Part shown: positions 1-6,045 of the stretch, in pieces
Layout of the letters: each line of letters starts with the position of its first letter
How positions within the stretch are numbered: position 1 is the first letter of the stretch
Source of the DNA: Deltaproteobacteria bacterium
GTDB taxonomy: Bacteria > Desulfobacterota > Desulfuromonadia > Desulfuromonadales > Geopsychrobacteraceae
DNA: 6,045 nt
NCBI GenBank assembly: GCA_009993495.1
Contig: JAACTI010000217.1
Location: 1-6,045 of the forward strand
Direction of reading: 5' to 3'
The notes under the pieces: model-generated
Databases searched by the model: none
Told to the model about the DNA's origin: nothing
The model's input: only the letters and a program-made list of their open reading frames with translations
Position numbers and translations under genes: made by a program

Positions 1-498
1 TTTGCCGTACTCCGGCACCAGAAAAAGGGGATCGTAGCCAAAGCCCTGTTCCCCCCGCAGTTCGTCAATCAACTGGCCGTGAATTCGGCCCTCAAAGGTC
101 TGACAATTCCCCTGCGGATCGGCCAGAGCCATGACGCAACAGAAATAAGCCTGACGCTGAGAGGGAGGAATTGCGCTTAAGTTCCTGAGCAATTTCTGAT
201 TATTATCGGCGTCCGTCGCTTGAGCCCCCGCGTAGCGTGCCGAATAGATACCCGGCGCGCCGTCAAGAGCGGCAACCACCAGCCCGCTGTCATCGGCGAG
301 GGTGAGGCTGTTGGCAAAACTGGCAATTTCAAGAGCTTTTTTACGCGCGTTGGCGGTAAAGCTGTCGCCATCTTCAACGACTTCGGGCGGGTTTATGAGG
401 CTGTCCATACCGATCACCTCGACCCCGACTTCGGCCAGCAAATTTTTTATTTCGCGCAACTTTCCGGCATTACCCGTGGCAACGAGGAGCTTTTTCAT
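1..498 (-). CDS. rdgB: RdgB/HAM1 family XTP/dITP diphosphatase, 3' end outside window
   Basis: This enzyme hydrolyses non-canonical purine nucleoside triphosphates (ITP, dITP, XTP) to the monophosphate and pyrophosphate in the cytoplasm, keeping deaminated purines out of DNA and RNA. The frame is open from the ATG at 498 to the window edge and gives 166 residues. The family is usually about 195-205 residues, so roughly 30-40 C-terminal residues are missing. Visible family motifs in order are TGNAGK (residues 8-13, substrate-binding loop), FTANARKKA (47-55), LADDSG (67-72, with the catalytic Asp at 69/70), PGIYSARYAG (82-91) and GFGYDPLF (152-159). The start is supported by a GGAG Shine-Dalgarno sequence at 504-507, five bases upstream and inside the last codons of rph. 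The rph stop and this start share one base (TGATG), so translational coupling is likely. It is the last visible gene of the amidase-rph-rdgB operon. The identification is secure; the C-terminus cannot be seen. Confidence 0.96.
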   Translation of the reverse strand, partial: MKKLLVATGNAGKLREIKNLLAEVGVEVIGMDSLINPPEVVEDGDSFTANARKKALEIASFANSLTLADDSGLVVAALDGAPGIYSARYAGAQATDADNNQKLLRNLSAIPPSQRQAYFCCVMALADPQGNCQTFEGRIHGQLIDELRGEQGFGYDPLFLVPEYGK

Positions 499-1226
499 CA
501 GGACTCCAGCGCCTGTTGTTGCAAGCGGCAGAGGTGCGCACAACCTTTCAGAGCCAGACTGCGCATGGCATCCATTTGGGCCAGGGTGAAAGGTTTCTCT
601 TCGGCGGTGCCTTGCACTTCGACAAAATCACCCCGACCGGTGATGACATAATTCATATCGACTTCGGCGCTTGAATCTTCACGATAATCGAGATCGAGCA
701 AGGCCTGCCCCCCAGCCACCCCGACACTGATAGCAGCAACCGAATCGAGCAAGGGGATTTTAGCCAGTTTTTTCTTTTCGACCAGGCCACACAAAGCATC
801 ATAGAGGGCCACATAGGCGCCGGTGATCGAAGCAGTGCGCGTGCCGCCGTCGGCCTGCAAGACATCACAGTCAATCTGAATGGTGATTTCCCCCAGAGCC
901 CTTAGATCGGTAACCGCGCGCAGGGAGCGGCCGATCAGGCGCTGGATTTCTTGCGTACGCCCCGAAACCTTCCCCTTGGCCGCCTCGCGCATGGAACGGG
1001 TGTGGGTCGCACGTGGCAGCATGCTGTATTCAGCGGTGACCCAGCCACGTCCTTGCCCGCGCATAAAAGGCGGTACGCGTTCTTCGACGCTGGCGTTGCA
1101 CAGCACTTTGGTTTCACCATAACAAACCAACACCGAACCTTCGGCATAACGGGTAAATTGACGGGTAAAATGAATCGGCCGCAGGGCATCCGGGGCACGG
1201 CCATCACAACGGATTTGTTCAGACAT
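498..1226 (-). CDS. rph: Ribonuclease PH (tRNA 3'-end phosphorolytic exoribonuclease)
   Basis: RNase PH removes nucleotides phosphorolytically from the 3' end of tRNA precursors and other RNAs, using inorganic phosphate and releasing nucleoside diphosphates; it works as a hexamer of dimers in the cytoplasm. The 242-residue protein is full length for the family (about 238-245). Near the N-terminus are RCDGRAPDALRPI (residues 6-18) and GETKVLCNASVEERVP (37-52). RGQGRGWVTAEYSMLPRATHTR spans about 56-77, SGRTQEIQRLIGRSLRA 88-104, and the family signature CDVLQADGGTRTASITGAY 120-138, whose TR pair (129-130) helps bind phosphate. An acidic cluster LDLDYREDS (177-185) fits the metal/catalytic site. 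The ATG overlaps the amidase stop by one base (TAATG), with only a weak purine-rich ribosome site (AAGAAG) upstream, so expression probably depends on coupling. The rph-rdgB adjacency is widespread in bacteria. No truncation or frameshift is seen. Confidence 0.97.
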   Translation of the reverse strand: MSEQIRCDGRAPDALRPIHFTRQFTRYAEGSVLVCYGETKVLCNASVEERVPPFMRGQGRGWVTAEYSMLPRATHTRSMREAAKGKVSGRTQEIQRLIGRSLRAVTDLRALGEITIQIDCDVLQADGGTRTASITGAYVALYDALCGLVEKKKLAKIPLLDSVAAISVGVAGGQALLDLDYREDSSAEVDMNYVITGRGDFVEVQGTAEEKPFTLAQMDAMRSLALKGCAHLCRLQQQALES

Positions 1227-2284
1227 TAATTCTTCTTTCGATGAAGGGAAAAGCTGTTGAGCCCTTGATACAAGGCTTCAGCCAGTTGTTGCTGTCCCTG
1301 CTCAGTGCGCAGGCGCTGTAAATCTTGCGGGTTGGTTAAAAACCCGAGTTCAAGGAGAACCCGAGGTAAATTCCCCTGCCCCAGGGGCACCAGGGACGAA
1401 CTAAAAATTCCGGCGACCGGCACTCCGTCTGCTTCGAGGGCCAGCATCATCTCACGGGCGAGGAGCAGACTTTGGTCGGGCAGGTCAGTGCTCGCAGTCG
1501 GTTTGGTCGTAGGCACGAAGATGACAACCCCCTGGGCCGCAACGGAGAAACTTCCTCCGGCGTGCAGCAGTAACCAGGCATCGACATCTTCATGCTCCAA
1601 AGCTGACAGGCGCTGCGCGTCGGTTGGTTGATAGTCAGCGTCACGACTCAAATAAACGGGCACGCCCAGATTCATTTTGAGAATTTTTTGCAAGCGCAAA
1701 CTCAGTTCGAGCGTGAGATCTTTCTCTTTGGTGCCGTCGCCGGCAATCACACCCGGATCAAGCCCGCCATGACCGGCATCAATCGTAACCCCCGCCAGAC
1801 CCTGCTGAGAGGATGGGATTTTTTTACGCAACAGAAACGCAAACAGACGATCCATGGTCGAATCGCCACCCGCCGGCTCTTTCACCGGGTCAAGGTTGCG
1901 ATAATAAATCGGGCGCCCCGTCAGCAGATCGAGTTGATTCACAACAAAGTTTTCAGAAACGCGCAAACGACCATCGATAAAACGCGGATAGTCGACCAGG
2001 GGGTAAAAGGTGTTATCAATTTTTACATTTTTGCGCCCCGGGCTGAGTTCGGCTCGCCCCTCCGGAGTGCGGATAAAGTAAATATGCCGAACCGCGTCCC
2101 AATCGCCCCTTAAGGACACCGCAGGGAGGAGATCATCAAGGGCTAAATAAACTAAGCCCTGATGCAGATAGACATCCTTCACCTGTTGGGGTGCCTTGCC
2201 CTGTAACGCCACTTCGACGGTGGCATAGGTCGCCGGGGCACCCCCCCAGAAGAACAGAAAAAAGAAACCAATCAACTTTAACAT
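1226..2284 (-). CDS. Exported N-acetylmuramoyl-L-alanine amidase (Amidase_3) with copper-amine-oxidase-like N-terminal domain
   Basis: This is predicted to be a zinc-dependent hydrolase that cleaves the bond between N-acetylmuramic acid and the stem peptide of murein, acting in the cell envelope. Residues 1-21 form a signal peptide: a Lys, a very hydrophobic FFFLFFW core, and a likely cleavage after TYA. Residues about 35-120 resemble the copper-amine-oxidase-like N-terminal domain found on many wall enzymes (pattern VYLHQGLVYLALDDL ... DYPRFIDGRLRVS). The Amidase_3 catalytic domain starts near 165: VTIDAGHGG carries zinc ligand H172, KEKD gives E187, LLLHAGG gives H241, and LLELGFLTNP gives catalytic E312. 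All four expected catalytic/zinc residues are present, although the usual HAN after the second histidine is HAG here. The length is 352 residues. The ribosome site before the ATG is poor. It is the first gene of an operon with rph and rdgB, behind the promoter at 2337-2365. An amiC-like name is possible but not certain. Confidence 0.9.
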   Translation of the reverse strand: MLKLIGFFFLFFWGGAPATYATVEVALQGKAPQQVKDVYLHQGLVYLALDDLLPAVSLRGDWDAVRHIYFIRTPEGRAELSPGRKNVKIDNTFYPLVDYPRFIDGRLRVSENFVVNQLDLLTGRPIYYRNLDPVKEPAGGDSTMDRLFAFLLRKKIPSSQQGLAGVTIDAGHGGLDPGVIAGDGTKEKDLTLELSLRLQKILKMNLGVPVYLSRDADYQPTDAQRLSALEHEDVDAWLLLHAGGSFSVAAQGVVIFVPTTKPTASTDLPDQSLLLAREMMLALEADGVPVAGIFSSSLVPLGQGNLPRVLLELGFLTNPQDLQRLRTEQGQQQLAEALYQGLNSFSLHRKKN

Positions 2285-2318
2285 GGCAACCGTATCGGGT
2301 TTCGCTATCGAGAAGCGT

Positions 2319-2334
2319 GGTGCAATTACGCACC
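2319..2334 (-). repeat. Inverted repeat across the predicted transcription start
   Basis: The minus strand reads GGTGC, six bases, GCACC: a perfect 5-base inverted repeat, extendable by a G-T pair to a 6-base stem with a TAAT loop. It begins three bases downstream of the -10 box, so the predicted +1 (around 2330) falls inside it. That position fits a repressor-type operator better than an RNA hairpin, and there is no following T-run, so it is not a terminator for the DHH gene. A second weak pair (CGCT at 2303-2306 with AGCG at 2314-2317) lies next to it. The repeat is seen directly; the operator role is inference. Confidence 0.4.
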
Positions 2335-2336
2335 GG

Positions 2337-2365
2337 TTTATAACGTGCCTGCCCTACCCTGTCAA
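2337..2365 (-). promoter_or_regulatory. Near-consensus sigma-70 promoter for amidase-rph-rdgB
   Basis: On the minus strand a perfect -35 box TTGACA (2365-2360) is followed by exactly 17 bases and a -10 box TATAAA (2342-2337), which is 5/6 to consensus. The predicted transcription start is near 2330, leaving a leader of about 45 bases before the amidase ATG at 2284. The -35 box begins only 12 bases after the stop codon of the DHH phosphoesterase gene, so the three-gene operon can be transcribed independently of its upstream neighbour, although readthrough is possible because no terminator is visible between them. Confidence 0.75.
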
Positions 2366-2377
2366 TTTCAGTCGCAT

Positions 2378-3442
2378 TCAATCGCAGCGGTCAAGCAGCG
2401 GCACCCCCGGCTCGGTTTGCAACCCCAGCCGATCAATATAACGCTGAACCAACAGATGTTCGAGTTCCTGCTGCGCACTCTTTGACTCAGAAAAATTGCG
2501 GATCTGCCCCCCGGCCATCATGCCGTGCCCCCCGGCAGTGCCCATGCCGTCGAGAATATCATGAATCACAGCACCAAGCCGTGCCTGACGGTCGGTAGTG
2601 CGCACGGAGAGAACTTCATCGCCCCGATACCACCCCAAGCCCAGGACGTAATCGACCCCATTTTTTCGCAGCAGAAAATCCGCCAACTCAGCGACCAGAT
2701 CAGGATTGTCAACCTGGTAAAGGTTAAACACCAGCACCCGGCCAAAGACTCTGGCGTTGTCAATGGCACGATGAAAAGCGCAGAAATAATCGCCTTCGAC
2801 CTGAGGGTGGGTCAGTTGATAAAGAATCTGATTGTTGGATAAGGGCAACAGATGCAGATAAGCTTCCCGGTCAGCCTTGGACCATTCGCGGCCGAGATCC
2901 TGAGTTTCTGATTTAATCGCATAAAACAAGCAGGTCGCTAAACGGGTGCCGAGATAGAACCCCATGGTGCGCAGGTACTCGAACAAAATGGTCGCTGAAG
3001 CGCCGTAGTTTTCTCGGACATCGACCCAGTAAATATCGCTGTAGTCGCGACGCGGCGGGTGATGATCGATGAGCAGATGCAAGGGCCGCTCGGCGGGAAA
3101 GGAATTATTGCCAGTTCCGGGCTGGGTATCAACCATACAGAAGAGGGCAAAGCGATCAAAATCAAGGTCGCAGATGGGCACCAGATTGAGATCCAGAGCA
3201 TCGACCAGCAGGCGGTTTTCACTGCGTCCAATCACACCGCCGAAGGCAACCACCGCTTCTTCGCCGCTTCCCATGAGAAAAAGGTGGCGCAGGGCAACCG
3301 CCGCGGCTAAGGAATCAGGATCGGGGTTATCGTGGGTGACAATCAAAATACGCCCTTTGCCACGCACCCAGTCGAGCAGCCCCTGAACCACGGTCGAACC
3401 GCAGCATTTCTGTGGGATAATCGGGTCTTGTTCTTCCGCCAT
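2378..3442 (-). CDS. DHH/DHHA1 family phosphoesterase, NrnA-like
   Basis: DHH-family proteins of this layout are Mn-dependent phosphoesterases acting on short oligonucleotides, pAp or cyclic-dinucleotide products; the exact substrate cannot be read from the sequence. Starting at 3442 the protein has 354 residues, close to the family norm of about 310-350. The N-terminal DHH domain shows motif I VTHDNPDPDS (35-44; metal-binding H37, D41, D43), motif II MVDTQP (D105), and motif III IDHHPP with the DHH triad at 126-128. GASATILFEYLR follows at 147-158. The position usually occupied by Asp in the family's (T)DT motif reads SET here (E179). The C-terminal DHHA1 domain carries GGHGMMAGG (304-312), the substrate-binding GGH motif. 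The ATG at 3442 is preferred because a consensus ribosome site lies five bases upstream; a GTG at 3487 would add 15 unconvincing residues. The amidase operon promoter follows directly. Confidence 0.88.
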   Translation of the reverse strand: MAEEQDPIIPQKCCGSTVVQGLLDWVRGKGRILIVTHDNPDPDSLAAAVALRHLFLMGSGEEAVVAFGGVIGRSENRLLVDALDLNLVPICDLDFDRFALFCMVDTQPGTGNNSFPAERPLHLLIDHHPPRRDYSDIYWVDVRENYGASATILFEYLRTMGFYLGTRLATCLFYAIKSETQDLGREWSKADREAYLHLLPLSNNQILYQLTHPQVEGDYFCAFHRAIDNARVFGRVLVFNLYQVDNPDLVAELADFLLRKNGVDYVLGLGWYRGDEVLSVRTTDRQARLGAVIHDILDGMGTAGGHGMMAGGQIRNFSESKSAQQELEHLLVQRYIDRLGLQTEPGVPLLDRCD

Positions 3443-3447
3443 GCAGC

Positions 3448-3453
3448 CCTCCT
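3448..3453 (-). promoter_or_regulatory. Consensus Shine-Dalgarno site setting the DHH gene start
   Basis: The minus strand reads AGGAGG (continuing to AGGAGGG) with five bases before the ATG at 3442, an ideal anti-16S match and spacing. The alternative GTG at 3487 has only a GAGGA with very short spacing. This site decides the start in favour of the 354-residue protein. Confidence 0.85.
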
Positions 3454-3663
3454 GAGTAGCTTTTGGCAATGAAAACTTATTTGTCACTCGTCCTCATGCG
3501 TGAGCCCGAGGCCACCAAGGAAGGGGGCGCGGTCACCCGGATGGCGCCAGTTAAGCGCAAGGATCGATGCATACGGCCGGTGGAATGGGGGTCTCAAGCT
3601 CTGGGTCTAGGGAGCCGAAGAGAGCCACGTATTCAATGCAGGCAGAAGTCCAACCTGCCGGAA
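3454..3663. other. Intergenic stretch with no recognised gene or RNA
   Basis: This stretch separates the copA stop from the DHH gene. No tRNA, known riboswitch core, SRP RNA, RNase P or tmRNA motif is visible on either strand. There are only weak inverted repeats: GGCGC at 3526-3530 with GCGCC at 3544-3548, CTCA/TGAG at 3494-3505, and GCAGG/CCTGC at 3638-3642 with 3654-3658 just after copA. None is followed by a T-run, so no intrinsic terminator can be claimed. No convincing promoter for the DHH gene was found. The plus strand is notably G-rich, with G-runs near 3523-3527, 3587-3591, 3603-3605 and 3610-3612. In the copA frame, 40 sense codons lie between TAG (3607-3609) and TGA (3484-3486) without an ATG. 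The region could be a leader, a small RNA, a dispersed repeat or a decayed gene; I cannot choose between these. Confidence 0.5.
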
Positions 3664-6045
3664 TTACAAACGGTGACGCCAACGCCGCAGCAACAGGCTG
3701 TTGCTGACGACGCTGACGCTGGAAAAAGCCATGGCCAGTCCGGCAACTTCGGGTTTAAGGTAAAGCCCGAACCAGGGATAAAACAACCCGGCGGCCAGAG
3801 GAATACCGACCACATTGTAAAAAAATGCCCAAAACAGATTCTGGCGAATTTTGCTGAGAGTTTTGCGTCCGAGCTGAATACCACGTTCAATATCAAACAG
3901 ATCACCACCGACCAGAATCACATCGCCGGTCTCCTTGGCAACGTCGGTACCACTGCCGATGGCAATGCCAATATCCGCCTGCGCCATGGCGGGCGCATCG
4001 TTGATGCCATCGCCGACCATGCCGACAAACAACCCCTGCTGCTGATACTTTTCGACGATGGCCAGTTTTTGTTCGGGGCGCACCTCCGCTTCGACCTGAT
4101 CAATACCGAGTTCGGCCGCAACCTGGGTGGCAACCGCCCGACGGTCACCCGTAACCAGTACGGTTTTCAACCCCAAGCGGCGCAGACCCTGCAAGGCTTT
4201 TTTAGCTTCGGGTTTCATCTGATCGACCAGACCTATGACGCCTTGCAGTTGTCCGTTCAAGGCCACGCCGATCAATGAGCGCCCCATAGCCGCGAGTTTT
4301 TCGGCCCCCGGCTCAAGGGCGTCAAGCTCAACCCCGGAACTTTGCAGCAACGTCAGGCTGCCGCAGATTAACCTTCCGCCGGGTGTTTGGGCAATCAAAC
4401 CTTCGCCGCCAAACTCTTCGACCTGTTCAAGGGGAGTAAAGTCAATTTTGCGCTCAACGGCAGCTGCAACCAGACTCAGGGCCAGGGGATGAAGACTGGC
4501 CGCTTCGATGCTTGCCGCCAGACGCAACAATTCATGGTCTTCAAGACCATCACTACAGAGCAGGTCGGAGACGGCAAATACGCCACTGGTCAGAGTACCG
4601 GTTTTATCGAGGAGCAGCACCTGCAGATGCGAAATGGTTTCAAGCACCGAAGCTTTTTTGAACAAAATCCCGCGTTCAAGCCCGATGGCTGAACCCACCA
4701 TGATGGCCGTCGGCGTTGCCAACCCCAGGGCGCAGGGACAAGCGATGACCAGTACCGAAATCGCCATGCGAAAAGCGAACAGAAAATCACGGTTGGCCGG
4801 CAGATACCAGCTGAAAAACGTCAAGAGCGCAATAACGCAAATCACCGGCACAAAAACAGCGGACACCCGATCGGCCAGTTGCTGAATCGGGGCCTTGTCG
4901 GTTTGCGCCTCTTCGACCATGCGCACAATCTGGGCCAGCACCGTGTCGGCTCCGACGGAGGTCACCCGCATCAAAATTCGTCCACTGCGGTTAAGAGTCG
5001 ATCCGATGAGGGGATCACCGACATTTTTCGCCACCGGCAGAGCTTCGCCGCTGATCATGGCTTCGTTGACTGTCGTGCGCCCTTTTTCGACCACCCCATC
5101 GGTCGGAATTTTTTCGCCGGGGCGTACCAGAATCAAAGCCCCCGGCGTCAGACTGCCGGCATCAACGTCCCTTTCCCGGCCATCCGTCACCAGGGTGGCA
5201 CGGGCGACTTGAAGCTTGAGCAGTTCTTTCAGGGCCGCGCCGGCGCGGCCACGCGCACGGCTTTCGAGCCACTTGCCGGCGCGGATAAAGAAGATCAGCA
5301 TGGCACTGGTTTCAAAAAACATCACCGCATCGGCACCGAGAACCCCCAAAAAAGCCAGCATCGAATAACCGTAAGCGGCGCTGATACCCAGGGCCACCAG
5401 CACATCCATATTCGCCGCGCCGTTGCGCAACGACTTGTAAGCCCCGCGATAAAAGATCAGCCCGGCACTGAACTGAGACAGACTGGCAAGCGCGGCGTTC
5501 ACCAGAGGCGTCTGGGCGCCAAAGGGCGAAACATACATCAACAGCATAATGGGCAGTGCCAGACAGCCTGCCCAGATTAACCACCACAGGGCCTGCCGGG
5601 CTTCACGATCTTTTTCCGCAGCGCGTGAAACCGTCTGGCCGCTTTCCATTTCGGTTGCGTCCCCATCGAGCAGACGACCTGGGTAGCCAGCCTTTTGCAA
5701 TGCAGCCAGAATTTGCCCATCGCGTTGCGAATGACCGTCATGGGTCGCTAACATGGATTCGGCCGCAAAATTGACCTGGGCCTGGATCACACCGGGCAGA
5801 GCCGCCACCAGTTTTTCGACCGTGGCGGCACAATTGGCGCAGGTCATGCGGCTGATAGCGAAGCGACGGTTGACTTCGGCAGGAGGATTGACCGGTTTTT
5901 CGCCGGATTGCGGCACCGAGGTTGTCGGCTGAGAGGTTGAAAAACCGGCAGCTTCAAGCAACGGCGTTAAGGCATCACGAGACTGACCCGCCGCCAGATC
6001 AAAAGAGGCCCGCTGCTGGTCGAGGGAAACGTCGATGGCCGTAAT
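3664..6045 (-). CDS. copA: Copper-translocating P1B-type ATPase CopA, 5' end outside window
   Basis: CopA exports Cu(I) from the cytoplasm across the inner membrane using ATP. The frame is open to the window edge, giving 793 residues, so the true start lies beyond 6045. In window numbering, residues 1-35 are the end of a first heavy-metal-associated (HMA) domain, followed by a Pro/Ser/Thr-rich linker. Residues 60-126 form a complete HMA domain with metal-binding MTCANC (C69, C72; DNA 5830-5841). Four membrane segments follow (about 154-258). The actuator domain has SGE at 332-334. TM5 is about 394-414, and TM6 (424-451) holds the CPC ion site (436-438). The P domain has DKTGTLT with phosphorylated D480. 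HP at 519-520 is the nucleotide-domain motif, and TGD (632-634) and GDGINDAP (678-685) complete the ATPase core. TM7 has YN (743-744) and TM8 has MAFSS (772-776), the Cu(I) signature of the P1B-1 subgroup. All key residues are intact. Silver transport is a possible secondary activity. Confidence 0.95.
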   Translation of the reverse strand: MTAIDVSLDQQRASFDLAAGQSRDALTPLLEAAGFSTSQPTTSVPQSGEKPVNPPAEVNRRFAISRMTCANCAATVEKLVAALPGVIQAQVNFAAESMLATHDGHSQRDGQILAALQKAGYPGRLLDGDATEMESGQTVSRAAEKDREARQALWWLIWAGCLALPIMLLMYVSPFGAQTPLVNAALASLSQFSAGLIFYRGAYKSLRNGAANMDVLVALGISAAYGYSMLAFLGVLGADAVMFFETSAMLIFFIRAGKWLESRARGRAGAALKELLKLQVARATLVTDGRERDVDAGSLTPGALILVRPGEKIPTDGVVEKGRTTVNEAMISGEALPVAKNVGDPLIGSTLNRSGRILMRVTSVGADTVLAQIVRMVEEAQTDKAPIQQLADRVSAVFVPVICVIALLTFFSWYLPANRDFLFAFRMAISVLVIACPCALGLATPTAIMVGSAIGLERGILFKKASVLETISHLQVLLLDKTGTLTSGVFAVSDLLCSDGLEDHELLRLAASIEAASLHPLALSLVAAAVERKIDFTPLEQVEEFGGEGLIAQTPGGRLICGSLTLLQSSGVELDALEPGAEKLAAMGRSLIGVALNGQLQGVIGLVDQMKPEAKKALQGLRRLGLKTVLVTGDRRAVATQVAAELGIDQVEAEVRPEQKLAIVEKYQQQGLFVGMVGDGINDAPAMAQADIGIAIGSGTDVAKETGDVILVGGDLFDIERGIQLGRKTLSKIRQNLFWAFFYNVVGIPLAAGLFYPWFGLYLKPEVAGLAMAFSSVSVVSNSLLLRRWRHRL

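Noticed and set aside
220..651. Plus-strand frame across the rdgB/rph junction
   Set aside because: Both minus-strand genes are certain and the plus-strand translation has no family features.
3443..3487. GTG start at 3487 for the DHH gene (369 residues)
   Set aside because: The extra 15 residues precede a perfect AGGAGG-spaced ATG at 3442, and the GTG has poor ribosome-site spacing.
3642..3658. tRNA T-arm-like hairpin after copA (minus strand GCAGG, 7-base loop TTGGACT, TCTGC), recalling the end of tRNA-Sec
   Set aside because: The invariant C of the TTC loop is G, the stem closes with a G-T pair, and there is no acceptor, anticodon or D arm around it. A tRNA remnant left by integration is possible but unsupported.
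3638..3658. Intrinsic terminator for copA
   Set aside because: The stem is only five base pairs and no T-run follows on the minus strand.
3520..3662. Several GGA triplets on the plus strand, as in CsrB-type decoy RNAs
   Set aside because: The strand is G-rich, so such triplets are expected; they are not regularly placed in hairpin loops and no promoter or terminator frames them.
3463..4278. Plus-strand 271-codon open frame covering the intergenic stretch and the 3' end of copA
   Set aside because: Most of it is antisense to the well-conserved copA coding sequence, there is no Shine-Dalgarno sequence upstream, and the antisense part shows no recognisable domain.
4879..5580. Plus-strand 233-codon open frame antisense to copA
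   Set aside because: It lies fully inside copA, has His/Gln/Arg-rich shadow composition and no motif; long antisense frames are expected opposite GC-biased codons.

Overview
All recognisable genes in this window lie on the minus strand, so the transcriptional order runs from high to low coordinates: copper P-type ATPase (5' end outside the window), a DHH-family phosphoesterase, an N-acetylmuramoyl-L-alanine amidase, RNase PH, and RdgB/HAM1 nucleotide pyrophosphatase (3' end outside the window). The DNA is moderately GC-rich. The amidase has a signal peptide and an AmiC-type zinc domain behind a copper-amine-oxidase-like N-terminal domain, and it sits directly before rph-rdgB. That combination suggests a Gram-negative bacterium, perhaps a Geobacter/Desulfuromonas/Pelobacter-type deltaproteobacterium. 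This placement rests on remembered gene order and protein style, not on a search.

Layout. 6045-3664 is a copper-exporting P1B ATPase (copA), whose reading frame is open to the window edge. 3663-3443 is a 221-base stretch with no recognised gene or strong terminator. 3442-2378 is a DHH/DHHA1 phosphoesterase of the oligoribonuclease/pAp-phosphatase type, whose start is fixed by a consensus Shine-Dalgarno sequence. 2377-2285 is a short regulatory gap with a near-consensus sigma-70 promoter (TTGACA, 17 bases, TATAAA) and an inverted repeat across the predicted transcription start. 2284-1 is a tightly packed operon, amidase-rph-rdgB, in which each stop codon shares one base with the next start (TAATG and TGATG).

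How the genes fit together. The operon joins a cell-wall hydrolase to two nucleic-acid housekeeping enzymes: RNase PH, which trims tRNA 3' ends, and RdgB, which removes ITP/XTP from the nucleotide pool. The DHH protein next to it probably also acts on small nucleotides or short RNAs. CopA is a separate metal-homeostasis gene. I see mostly ordinary housekeeping content and no evidence for a new multi-gene system. The points most worth a second look are the unexplained 3443-3663 interval, the promoter/operator-like arrangement at 2319-2365, and an Asp-to-Glu change at a predicted metal-binding position of the DHH protein.
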